Source: JAVBMB01 sp031552995 (GTDB lineage: Bacteria; Bacillota; Clostridia; Oscillospirales; Butyricicoccaceae). From it: a stretch of 12,497 nucleotides of DNA. Shown piece after piece: positions 1 through 6,100 of this stretch (positions are counted from its first letter, which is position 1; each line of letters opens with the position of its first letter). A model generated the notes under the pieces. That model was not told the origin of the DNA. It saw only the letters and a program-made list of their open reading frames with translations, and ran no database searches. The position numbers and the translations under genes are program-made. The DNA lies in NCBI GenBank assembly GCA_031552995.1, contig JAVBMB010000107.1:1-12497 (forward strand), read 5' to 3'.

Positions 1-1
1 A

Positions 2-1297
2 TGGTATGCCCGCGATATATCTAAAAAGCGGCGCATCAGCAACAAGATTAAGGGCGCAGCCGGTGAGCCAATGGGACAACCGCCCTACGGGTACATGAAA
101 GACCCGGCGAACCCCAAACGCTGGATAGTGGATGAGGAAGCCGCCTTTACCGTTCGTCGGGTATTCAGCATGACGCTGGACGGCTACGGCACGGAGCAAA
201 TCGCCGCCGCCCTATCTGCCGACAAAATCCTAACCCCTATTTTCTACTGGCGCAGCAAGGGCTACAAACGCGCCGGGAAGGTGAGCGACCGGGAGCCGCA
301 CAAGTGGAACAGTTCAAGCGTTGTCAAAATCTTGTCTTTGCAGGAGTATTGCGGGGATATTATCAACTTCAAGACCTACTCCAAATCCTATAAGAACAAG
401 AAACGTCTTGAAAACGCCCCCGAAAACATGGCGGTTTTCAAGGACGTTCACACCCCGATTATCGACCGTGGAATATGGGAACAGGTGCAGCAGAAACGCG
501 GCAGGGCGCGAAAGCGCGTCACCAACGAGGGTGAAAAGAATATGTTTTCCGGCCTTTTGCGGTGCGCCGATTGCGGAAAAAACTTGTGGTATCACTTCAA
601 CCAGGGCAACCCCGAAATCAAGTATTTCAACTGCTCCAATTACAAGGGCAATCGCGGCACTTGTTCCAGTACGCATTATGTCCGCGTTGACTTTCTGGAA
701 CAGGTTGTGCTTGGCGAAATACGCCGTCTGACGCAGTTTGCAAGCCGGTATGAAACCGAGTTTGTCAAGGCGGCAATCGGGCAGTCGCAGCAGAACATAG
801 AAGCCGAGCGACAGTCTATGCAGCGGGAGCTTAATGCCCTGCAAAAGCGTGACGCGGAGCTTGACACCCTGTTTGAAAAGATTTACGAGGACAACGTATC
901 CGGCAAAATCACCGACGAGCGGTTTTCTAAAATGTCCGCAAAATATGAAGCGGAACAGGCAGAGCTTGCGGAGCGGTTGAAAGCCTTGAAAGCAGAGCTT
1001 GAAACGGAAATCGACAAATCCATGTCAACGGATATGTTCATTGCCCGTGTTCGTAAGTACACCCGCGCAAAGAAATTGACGCAGCGAATGTTAAATGAGC
1101 TTGTGGACTATATCGAAGTCCATCAATCCAAGAAGATAGACGGCGTACACGTACAAAAGCTCAAAATACCTTACAACTGCGTCGGCTCAATCGAGATACC
1201 GAACGTGTTGCCACTTCCGCAGCCGGAAGTTTTGATACAAACGAGAAAAGGAGTAGCAGTAAGCTACTCCAAATCTCAAAAGGCCGTTAACCTTTAG
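2..1297 (+). CDS. Large serine recombinase, C-terminal part (5' end outside window)
   Basis: Site-specific DNA recombinase of the large serine family (TnpX/TndX-like), which integrates and excises mobile elements. The frame is open from base 2, reading WYARDISKKRRISNKIKG and then GEPMGQPPYGY, the usual junction between the catalytic domain and the recombinase domain. The methionine at 71 is therefore internal, and the N-terminal resolvase domain with its catalytic serine lies before the window. Visible parts in order are the recombinase domain (about bases 70-500), a zinc ribbon with cysteines encoded at 563, 572, 632 and 662 (CADC...C...C), a long charged coiled coil (about 788-1015), and a C-terminal tail resembling DUF4368. 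The stop is TAG at 1295-1297, only 63 bases from the 3' end of a tRNA-Leu gene. Family assignment is firm. The element it mobilises cannot be seen, and intactness of the N-terminus is unknown. Confidence 0.93.
   Translation, partial: WYARDISKKRRISNKIKGAAGEPMGQPPYGYMKDPANPKRWIVDEEAAFTVRRVFSMTLDGYGTEQIAAALSADKILTPIFYWRSKGYKRAGKVSDREPHKWNSSSVVKILSLQEYCGDIINFKTYSKSYKNKKRLENAPENMAVFKDVHTPIIDRGIWEQVQQKRGRARKRVTNEGEKNMFSGLLRCADCGKNLWYHFNQGNPEIKYFNCSNYKGNRGTCSSTHYVRVDFLEQVVLGEIRRLTQFASRYETEFVKAAIGQSQQNIEAERQSMQRELNALQKRDAELDTLFEKIYEDNVSGKITDERFSKMSAKYEAEQAELAERLKALKAELETEIDKSMSTDMFIARVRKYTRAKKLTQRMLNELVDYIEVHQSKKIDGVHVQKLKIPYNCVGSIEIPNVLPLPQPEVLIQTRKGVAVSYSKSQKAVNL
1250..1270 (-). terminator. Possible minus-strand terminator hairpin inside recombinase 3' end
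   Basis: Perfect 8-bp inverted repeat, ggagtagc (1250-1257) and gctactcc (1263-1270), with a 5-base loop. Read on the minus strand the hairpin is followed by TTTTCTCG, a short U-rich tail. It could end the tRNA-Leu transcript about 90 bases past the tRNA. There is no U tract in the plus direction. The tail is short and the site lies in coding sequence, so the call is tentative. Confidence 0.35.
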
Positions 1298-1301
1298 TTT
1301 T

Positions 1302-1356
1302 GAGTGTTCGGCACTTGAGAATGGTTGTGACATTCTCAAATGCTGTAAGAACACTC
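1302..1356. repeat. Nested inverted repeat between recombinase and tRNA-Leu
   Basis: Two nested perfect inverted repeats. The outer arms are gagtgttc (1302-1309) and gaacactc (1349-1356). The inner arms are ttgagaatg (1315-1323) and cattctcaa (1331-1339), around the 7-base centre gttgtga. No U tract follows on either strand, so this is a poor match to an intrinsic terminator. The size (55 bp) and near-dyad layout would suit a serine-recombinase binding site at an element end, but it could also be an RNA hairpin. The repeat is seen directly; its function is inferred. Confidence 0.6.
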
Positions 1357-1360
1357 CGCA

Positions 1361-1445
1361 TGGTACGGGTGAAGGGACTTGAACCCACACGTCTTTCGAC
1401 ACAGGAACCTAAATCCTGCACGTCTACCAATTCCGTCACACCCGC
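1361..1445 (-). tRNA. tRNA-Leu (anticodon UAG)
   Basis: Class II tRNA read on the minus strand, beginning GCGGGTGTGACGG and ending in an encoded CCA. The D arm is ACG-GAATTGGTAGA-CGT. The anticodon stem is CAGGA/TCCTG with loop TTTAGGT, giving anticodon TAG (reads CUN leucine codons). A variable arm closes TGTC on GACG, and the T loop is TTCAAGT. Two oddities fall in the 3' half: the first acceptor pair is G1-U72 instead of G-C, and the T stem (GTGGG/CCCTT) has a U-U mismatch at its second pair. The identity is firm, but full function is less certain. I saw no clear promoter upstream (above 1445). Confidence 0.93.
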
Positions 1446-1605
1446 GTGTATGCTGAGGCAATTGCAGTTTTTGTACTGACACTTCTGATGCGAAAACTTG
1501 TTAATTTCTGCGGTAAGTACAGCGGAAATCAAAAAATATTCGCTGCAAAAACATAATGCACAAAGTGAATATTATCACAAAACGCTTTTTCAGTCAATCG
1601 GATAC

Positions 1606-1634
1606 TTGAAAGTAAACGCGCAATTTTATATAAT
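1606..1634 (+). promoter_or_regulatory. Sigma-A type promoter for ogg
   Basis: -35 TTGAAA (1606-1611), a 17-base spacer, then -10 TATAAT (1629-1634). This is one mismatch from consensus with ideal spacing. Transcription would start near 1641, giving a leader of about 88 bases before ogg. No other gene is close enough to use it. The rest of 1446-1728 is A/T-rich with no gene I can support. Confidence 0.75.
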
Positions 1635-1728
1635 TTATAATGACAAGCGGCTTGTTGATGCACGGATGTATCATGGGTGCGCAGTATATAAAATATAACC
1701 CGATACGGCCGGAGAGAAAAGGAATGCA

Positions 1729-2565
1729 ATGCTTGAAATAGAGAAAAATGCGGGATTTATCAGTGTGCGCGGGTGTGATGTGTCGCTGGTTCATACATTC
1801 GAGTGCGGGCAGTGTTTTCGCTTTAACGCGGATGAAAATGGTGTCTACAAAGGCATAGCTTTTGGCCGCGGCATTTCGATGTGGCTCGATGACGGGTTGT
1901 GCATCGGCTGCGACGAGAAGGACTTTGAGCTGCTGTGGCGCTCGTTTTTGGATATAGACCGCGACTACGGGGCAATCACCGCGGCACTGCCGAAGGACGA
2001 TTTCACCCGCGCAGCAATGAAGCACGGGTACGGGCTGAGGATACTGCGGCAGGAGCCGTGGGAGGCACTTTGCTCATTTATAATATCGCAGTGCAATAAC
2101 ATACCCAGGATAAAAGGCATAATTGAGCGGCTGTGCCGCATGTTTGGGCAACCTGTGGAATACAGCGGCGACACGGTATACACATTCCCGGATGCGCAAA
2201 CACTGGCGGCGCTTAGCGCCGAGGATTTGGCGCCGATCCGCGCCGGGTATCGCGCGCAATATATTATTTCGGCAGCGCGGGACGTGAATGACGGCAGGTT
2301 GGATTTTCTGGAGCTGGACAAGCTGGAAACTGCCGATGCGCGTAGGGCAGTGACGCGGGTAAACGGCGTTGGCAACAAGGTTGCCGATTGTTTTTTGCTG
2401 TTTGGCATGGGGCGGCTTGACGCTTTCCCGGTGGACACATGGATGAAAAAAGCCTCCGGTTTTTACCCGGGCGGGTTTTCTGCCGAAGTGTTCGGGAAAT
2501 ACGCCGGAATTGCGCAGCAGTATATTTTTTATTATTCCAGGGCAAATAATGTCAACAGTGGTTGA
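1729..2565 (+). CDS. ogg: 8-oxoguanine DNA glycosylase/AP lyase (OGG1 family)
   Basis: Base-excision repair enzyme predicted to remove 8-oxoguanine from DNA and nick the abasic site. The 278 aa are close to the usual length of bacterial OGG1-type proteins. An N-terminal OGG_N domain carries the motif TFECGQCFRF (residues 23-32). The helix-hairpin-helix GPD domain follows: EPWEALCSFIISQCNNI (109-125), then VNGVGNKVADC (211-221) with the expected catalytic Lys217, and FPVDTW (233-238) with the conserved Asp236. The ATG at 1729 is preceded by AAAGGA at a suitable distance. The gene has its own promoter (1606-1634), and the next promoter (guaB) overlaps its stop codon, so it looks monocistronic apart from read-through. 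Confidence in the family is high. Substrate preference for 8-oxoG is by homology to clostridial Ogg. Confidence 0.93.
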   Translation: MLEIEKNAGFISVRGCDVSLVHTFECGQCFRFNADENGVYKGIAFGRGISMWLDDGLCIGCDEKDFELLWRSFLDIDRDYGAITAALPKDDFTRAAMKHGYGLRILRQEPWEALCSFIISQCNNIPRIKGIIERLCRMFGQPVEYSGDTVYTFPDAQTLAALSAEDLAPIRAGYRAQYIISAARDVNDGRLDFLELDKLETADARRAVTRVNGVGNKVADCFLLFGMGRLDAFPVDTWMKKASGFYPGGFSAEVFGKYAGIAQQYIFYYSRANNVNSG

Positions 2566-2590
2566 CATTGCGCGTAATTGGTAGTATAAT
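2562..2590 (+). promoter_or_regulatory. Perfect consensus promoter for guaB
   Basis: TTGACA (2562-2567), a 17-base spacer, then TATAAT (2585-2590): both hexamers and the spacing match consensus exactly. The -35 box overlaps the ogg stop codon (2563-2565). Expected start is near 2597, leaving a leader of about 137 bases before the guaB ATG. Such a strong core promoter implies high basal transcription unless it is repressed or controlled in the leader. Confidence 0.9.
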
Positions 2591-2596
2591 TTATCT

Positions 2597-2733
2597 AATT
2601 TTAATCTTTTTTGCCGTGAAATCACAAAAAAGCTTTGATATCGCCTGTAACAGTAATAATTACAGGACACAAAGAGGATTTGATTTTACGACTGGCCGCG
2701 GCGGGGCTGCCGCACGGAGAGGGGAGTTTTATT
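2597..2733 (+). promoter_or_regulatory. guaB 5' leader with three small hairpins
   Basis: Untranslated leader of about 137 bases. Visible inverted repeats are cttttttg/caaaaaag (2606-2613 and 2625-2632), ctgtaa/ttacag around 2645-2665, and GCGGC/GCCGC around 2699-2714. The last sits just before the ribosome site GGAGAGGGGAG (2716-2726). I do not recognise a purine or guanidine riboswitch, and no terminator U tract is present. The hairpins may be incidental. The leader is defined by the promoter and the chosen start codon. Confidence 0.4.
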
Positions 2734-4212
2734 ATGGTCAATTCTAATCAAGGCGAGAAGTTCGTCAAGATGGGCATCACATTTGATGATGTGCTTCTGC
2801 TGCCTGCCGAAAGCACGGTAACGCCGGATCTTGTCAGCCTTGCCACAAAGCTGACGCGCGATATCACGCTTAATATTCCGCTCGTCAGTTCGGCGATGGA
2901 TACCGTTACCGACGCGCGAATGGCTATTGCCATTGCACGCGAGGGCGGCATAGGCATCATCCACAAGAGCATGAGTATAGAAGAACAGGCCAATTGTGTC
3001 GACCGTATCAAGAGATCTGAGAACGGCGTCATTAATAGGCCTTTTTATCTGTCGCCAAGTCACACACTGGCCGATGCCGATCAGCTTATGGCACGCTACA
3101 GAATTTCGGGTGTGCCGATATGCGAGGGCGGCAAGCTTGTGGGTATTCTTACAAACCGTGATTTGATGTTTGAAGAGGACTATACCAAGCTGTGCGGCGA
3201 TGTGATGACGAAAGATAACCTTATTACCGCGCCTGTAGGAACAACACCCGATGAGGCGAAGAAAATCCTGGGCAAGCACAAAATCGAAAAACTGCCGCTT
3301 GTCGACAGTAATTTTGCTCTAAAGGGCCTGATAACGATAAAGGACATTGAAAAGGCAGTCAAGTACCCCAACACGGCGCGCGACGCGCAGGGCAGGCTGC
3401 TGTGCGGCGCCGCTATCGGCGTCACCGGCGATGTGCTTGAACGCGCCGACGCGCTGATTGAGGCCGGCGTCGACGTGCTTGTTCTCGATTCGGCGCACGG
3501 GCATTCGCGCAATATAATCGAATGTCTGCGAAAGGTCAAAAGCCACTACTCTGTGCCGGTTATTGCCGGAAATATCGCGACGAGCGAGGCTGCAAAGGCG
3601 CTTATCGACGCCGGCGCGGACACGGTCAAAGTGGGAATCGGCCCCGGCTCGATATGTACGACCAGGGTTGTCGCCGGTGTAGGTGTGCCGCAGATTACAG
3701 CTATATACGATGTCGCCTGCGAGGCGCAAAAGCACAACGTCACAGTCATCGGGGACGGCGGAATCAAGTACAGCGGCGATATCGTCAAGGCGATTGCGGC
3801 AGGCGCCGACAGCGTCATGATAGGCTCGCTGTTCGCCGGATGCGAGGAGAGCCCGGGCGAGACAGAGATATATCAGGGAAGGCAGTTTAAGGTCTATCGC
3901 GGCATGGGCTCTATCGCCGCGATGAATCAGGGCTCGGGCGACAGGTACTTTCAGTCCGGCACGACAAAGCGCGTGCCGGAGGGCGTCGAGGGACGCGTGC
4001 CGTACAAGGGTCCGGTCAGCGACACGGTGTTTCAGCTTATGGGCGGCCTGAGAAGCGGCATGGGATATTGCGGCGCGGCGGATATAAAATCGCTTCAGCG
4101 CTCGGCGCAGTTTGTGCAGATTACGGGAGCGGGGCTGAAAGAGAGCCATCCGCACGATATTTACATCACAAAAGAGGCGCCGAACTATTCGGTCAACCCG
4201 CTTAATATTTAG
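2734..4212 (+). CDS. guaB: Inosine-5'-monophosphate dehydrogenase
   Basis: Oxidises IMP to XMP with NAD+, the rate-limiting step of guanine nucleotide synthesis. The 492 aa match the family (about 490). The N-terminal barrel begins GITFDDVLLLPAEST (residues 14-28). Two CBS domains form an insert at about 96-210. The barrel then resumes with the substrate loop GIGPGSICTTR (301-311), catalytic Cys308, DGGIKYSGD (341-349) and the flap region YRGMGSIAAM (388-397). I chose the ATG at 2734 because GGAGAGGGGAG lies 7 bases upstream and the family N-terminus starts here. An in-frame TTG at 2635 would add 33 unconserved residues and has no ribosome site. The gene is transcribed from the perfect promoter at 2562 and closed by strong terminators after 4260. 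It converges on tyrS. Confidence 0.97.
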   Translation: MVNSNQGEKFVKMGITFDDVLLLPAESTVTPDLVSLATKLTRDITLNIPLVSSAMDTVTDARMAIAIAREGGIGIIHKSMSIEEQANCVDRIKRSENGVINRPFYLSPSHTLADADQLMARYRISGVPICEGGKLVGILTNRDLMFEEDYTKLCGDVMTKDNLITAPVGTTPDEAKKILGKHKIEKLPLVDSNFALKGLITIKDIEKAVKYPNTARDAQGRLLCGAAIGVTGDVLERADALIEAGVDVLVLDSAHGHSRNIIECLRKVKSHYSVPVIAGNIATSEAAKALIDAGADTVKVGIGPGSICTTRVVAGVGVPQITAIYDVACEAQKHNVTVIGDGGIKYSGDIVKAIAAGADSVMIGSLFAGCEESPGETEIYQGRQFKVYRGMGSIAAMNQGSGDRYFQSGTTKRVPEGVEGRVPYKGPVSDTVFQLMGGLRSGMGYCGAADIKSLQRSAQFVQITGAGLKESHPHDIYITKEAPNYSVNPLNI

Positions 4213-4225
4213 CACTATGTAGTAA

Positions 4226-4258
4226 TAACGCCCGGAGAACATTGTTCCCCGGGCGTGA
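4226..4258. repeat. Twin hairpin repeat, copy 1
   Basis: Begins TAACGCCCGGAGAAC (4226-4240). It folds as CGCCCGG (4229-4235) with CCGGGCG (4249-4255) and GAAC (4237-4240) with GTTC (4244-4247). The same 15 bases begin copy 2 at 4426, and the second halves differ at few positions. There is no U tract after the stem, so it is not a complete intrinsic terminator in the plus direction. It lies just past the guaB stop. Confidence 0.75.
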
Positions 4259-4261
4259 GCT

Positions 4262-4309
4262 TGCCTGAAAACCCACTTCGTTGAGGGTTTTCGGGCAGTT
4301 TTCAATTTT
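4262..4309 (+). terminator. guaB Rho-independent terminator
   Basis: 13-bp stem of TGCCTGAAAACCC (4262-4274) with GGGTTTTCGGGCA (4285-4297), one G-U pair, and a 10-base loop. The U-rich tail GTTTTCAATTTT follows. It is placed 49 bases past the guaB stop and reads in the guaB direction. Confidence 0.85.
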
Positions 4310-4312
4310 GAT

Positions 4313-4345
4313 AAAAATTCCGGGAAATGAATTCCCGGAATTTTT
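4313..4345. terminator. Bidirectional terminator between guaB and tyrS
   Basis: Perfect 14-bp inverted repeat: AAAAATTCCGGGAA (4313-4326), 5-base loop ATGAA, TTCCCGGAATTTTT (4332-4345). The A tract on the left and T tract on the right make it usable as an intrinsic terminator in both directions. This fits its place between the convergent genes guaB and tyrS. Confidence 0.85.
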
Positions 4346-4394
4346 GATTATAAGCGGGGGCTTTATGAACTTTTTAATCACGTAATTTTCATGC

Positions 4395-4448
4395 AAAAAA
4401 ACCTGAACACCTTTCTTTGACAGCCTAACGCCCGGAGAACGGTGTTCA
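4395..4448 (-). terminator. tyrS-side terminator, alternative fold of the twin hairpin
   Basis: On the minus strand TGAACACC (complement of 4441-4448) can pair with GGTGTTCA (complement of 4404-4411). GG and then seven U residues (complement of 4395-4401) follow, as in a Rho-independent terminator. The loop is long (29 bases), and the 5' arm is also used by hairpin copy 2 (4426-4458), so the two folds exclude each other. Position, 40-90 bases past the tyrS stop, suits the tyrS transcript end. Confidence 0.5.
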
Positions 4449-4458
4449 CCGGGCGTTA
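4426..4458. repeat. Twin hairpin repeat, copy 2
   Basis: Perfect outer stem TAACGCCCGG (4426-4435) with CCGGGCGTTA (4449-4458), and inner stem GAAC (4437-4440) with GTTC (4444-4447) around GGT. It is a near copy of the hairpin at 4226. In the plus direction it is followed by TTGTGTTCTGTCC and then a T5 run, a weak terminator tail. It lies 29 bases beyond the tyrS stop. Confidence 0.8.
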
Positions 4459-4487
4459 TTGTGTTCTGTCCTTTTTAAATGTGTGCG

Positions 4488-5711
4488 CTATAACGTTACT
4501 TTATGGAAGCTTTTTTTGCCTTTGCGAATGATGAACTCGCGCTCGCCGATATCCTGAGGGGTGAACGATTTCATGACATCGTCTATTTTGTCGTCACCGA
4601 CGAATACGCCGCCTTGCTGAATAAGCCTGCGCGCCTCGCCCTTCGAAGGGGCAAGCCCTGTCTTGACAAGCAGGTCGAGTATACCGATTGCGCCGTTTTC
4701 AAAATCGGCGCCGGCAAGCGCGGTCGTCGGCGCGCTGCCCGCGGCGGAGCCTGCGCCGAACAGAGCACGCCCGGCTTCAAGCGCCTTTGCGGCCTCTTCT
4801 TCACCGTGAACCATCGTCGTTATCTCCGTCGCAAGGCGCTCCTTGACGCCGTTGAGCGCGCTGCCCTCAAGCTTTTCCATTTCGGCAATCTCGCTTAGCG
4901 GCACAAATGTAAGCAGCTTCATACAGCGTATAACGTCGTTGTCGGCGACATTTCGCCAGTACTGGAAGAACTCAAACGGCGAGGTCTTTTCGGGGTCGAG
5001 CCACACGGCCCCCTTTTCGGTCTTGCCCATTTTTTTGCCCTCCGACGTCGTCAGCAGCGTAAATGTCATGCCAAGCGCCGGCTTCTGGTCGACACGGCGG
5101 ATCAGGTCGGCGCCCGAGATGATGTTTGACCACTGGTCGTTGCCGCCCATCTGAAGCATGCAGCCGTATTTGCGGCTGAGCACCAAAAAGTCGTAGCTCT
5201 GCATCAGCATGTAGTTGAACTCGAGGAAGCTGAGGCCGTTTTCCATGCGGGACTTAAAGCATTCAGCCGTCAGCATGCGGTTGACAGAGAAATGCACACC
5301 GACATTGCGCAGAAAGTCGATGTAATTCAGCTCGAGCAGCCAGTCGGCATTGTTGACCATTATCGCCTTGTCGTCGCTGAAATCGACAAGCCGGCACATT
5401 TGCTTTTTAAAACATTCGGCGTTGTGCATAATATCCTGCTGGGTCATGATTTTGCGCATGTCGGTCTTGCCGGTCGGGTCGCCTACCATAGTTGTGCCGC
5501 CGCCAAGAAGGCATATCGGCTTGTGCCCGGCCTTTTGAAAGCGCGACATGACGACAAGCTGCAAAAAGTGCCCGACATGCAGGCTGTCGGCAGTGGGGTC
5601 GAAGCCGATGTAGAATGTAACCTTGTCGTTGTTGAGCATATTTTCGATCTCGTCCTCGTGTGTCATCTGCGCGATAAGGTCGCGGGCCTTAAGCTCCTCA
5701 AAAAGTGTCAT
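4488..5711 (-). CDS. tyrS: Tyrosyl-tRNA synthetase
   Basis: Class I aminoacyl-tRNA synthetase that charges tRNA-Tyr in the cytoplasm. The 407 aa are normal for bacterial TyrS. The catalytic domain starts with FYIGFDPTADSLHVGH (residues 33-48; the HVGH motif is the HIGH equivalent). It contains the tyrosine-pocket segment QMGGNDQW (187-194) and the KMSKS-equivalent KMGKT (227-231). A Gly/Ala-rich linker (about 319-335) leads to the C-terminal S4 RNA-binding domain (about 343-407). The start at 5711 is preceded on the minus strand by GGAGGGG at a good distance. An in-frame upstream start at 5852 would run through the T-box terminator and add unconserved residues. Expression is controlled by the T-box leader at about 5775-6054: uncharged tRNA-Tyr should allow read-through. 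The aldo/keto reductase gene lies upstream in the same direction. Confidence 0.97.
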   Translation of the reverse strand: MTLFEELKARDLIAQMTHEDEIENMLNNDKVTFYIGFDPTADSLHVGHFLQLVVMSRFQKAGHKPICLLGGGTTMVGDPTGKTDMRKIMTQQDIMHNAECFKKQMCRLVDFSDDKAIMVNNADWLLELNYIDFLRNVGVHFSVNRMLTAECFKSRMENGLSFLEFNYMLMQSYDFLVLSRKYGCMLQMGGNDQWSNIISGADLIRRVDQKPALGMTFTLLTTSEGKKMGKTEKGAVWLDPEKTSPFEFFQYWRNVADNDVIRCMKLLTFVPLSEIAEMEKLEGSALNGVKERLATEITTMVHGEEEAAKALEAGRALFGAGSAAGSAPTTALAGADFENGAIGILDLLVKTGLAPSKGEARRLIQQGGVFVGDDKIDDVMKSFTPQDIGEREFIIRKGKKSFHKVTL

Positions 5712-5774
5712 TGTGGTTCCCCTCCGTATATGATGTGTTATTTTTTTATGTTGCTCTGCCGTGCAGTGAAGGAA

Positions 5775-6054
5775 CAAAAACGCCCTCCATCCCGGGTTGT
5801 CCGGAACGGAGGGCGGCATTAAGCCGCGGTACCACCTCGTTTTGCGGCGCAACGCGCCGCCTCACAGGCCGAAGAATCAGCCGAGCGCTGTAACAGGCGC
5901 ACCTGTGGCGGCCTACAGGCGCAGTGCGCTTTCGGGGCCAGGCTCGCGAATGTATTTCGCGCGTGCCGCCTCATCCGCTTTCACCACTAAACGGACTCTC
6001 TTTGGAGGGTCGACACAGCTACTTCTTTCGGTCACAGCCTTTTGATATAAATTA
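5775..6054 (-). promoter_or_regulatory. T-box riboswitch leader of tyrS (tyrosine)
   Basis: Minus-strand leader between the tyrS promoter and gene. The diagnostic T-box AGGTGGTACCGCGG reads from 5837 to 5824. Just before it is a perfect stem III, GCGGCGC-GTT-GCGCCGC (5860-5844). Upstream are stem I hallmarks GAAGTAG and GAGAGTCCG...GGTGAAAG. A UAC tyrosine triplet at 5954-5952, in the context GAAATACATTC, is the likely specifier codon. The antiterminator pairs GAGG and GCGGC with GCCGC and CCTC. The competing terminator is described separately. When uncharged tRNA-Tyr binds, the antiterminator forms and tyrS is transcribed. The class is certain; exact stem I pairing and the specifier were assigned by eye. 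Confidence 0.95.
5776..5814 (-). terminator. T-box leader terminator of tyrS
   Basis: Minus-strand stem GCCCTCC (5814-5808) with GGAGGGC (5788-5782), extended by an inner CCGG/CCGG pairing, then a U5 run (5780-5776). Its 5' arm contains the CCTCC bases needed by the antiterminator, so the two structures compete. It ends 65 bases before the tyrS start. Confidence 0.92.
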
Positions 6055-6060
6055 TATTGT

Positions 6061-6089
6061 ATTATATTCAATACACAGCTCGATGTCAA
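6061..6089 (-). promoter_or_regulatory. Consensus promoter for tyrS leader
   Basis: On the minus strand TTGACA (6089-6084), a 17-base spacer, then TATAAT (6066-6061), an exact consensus match. The -35 box is only 11 bases past the stop codon of the upstream aldo/keto reductase gene. Transcription should start near 6054 and enter the T-box leader. Confidence 0.92.
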
Positions 6090-6100
6090 GCACAATCTTG

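Noticed and set aside
1302..1356. Ordinary Rho-independent terminator of the recombinase gene
   Set aside because: No U tract follows the stem on either strand, and the arms are interrupted by unpaired stretches of unequal length.
1498..1729. Two 66-codon open frames, one per strand, between tRNA-Leu and ogg
   Set aside because: Both are A/T-rich, have no homology I recognise and no good ribosome site, and overlap the ogg promoter.
2635..2733. Upstream TTG start for guaB adding 33 residues
   Set aside because: There is no ribosome site, the residues are not part of the IMP dehydrogenase N-terminus, and a strong GGAGAGGGGAG fixes the ATG at 2734.
2597..2733. Purine or guanidine riboswitch in the guaB leader
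   Set aside because: I could not find the conserved core bases of either class. Only generic hairpins are visible.
3319..4305. 328-codon minus-strand open frame opposite guaB
   Set aside because: It is an antisense shadow of a well-conserved IMP dehydrogenase, runs through the guaB terminator, and has no motifs or ribosome site.
4226..4458. CRISPR-like repeats
   Set aside because: There are only two copies, 200 bases apart, with two terminators between them, no spacer array and no cas genes. They are hairpin repeats.
5712..5852. Upstream in-frame start for tyrS at 5852
   Set aside because: It would translate the T-box terminator region. The ATG at 5711 has a GGAGGGG site and gives the normal TyrS N-terminus.
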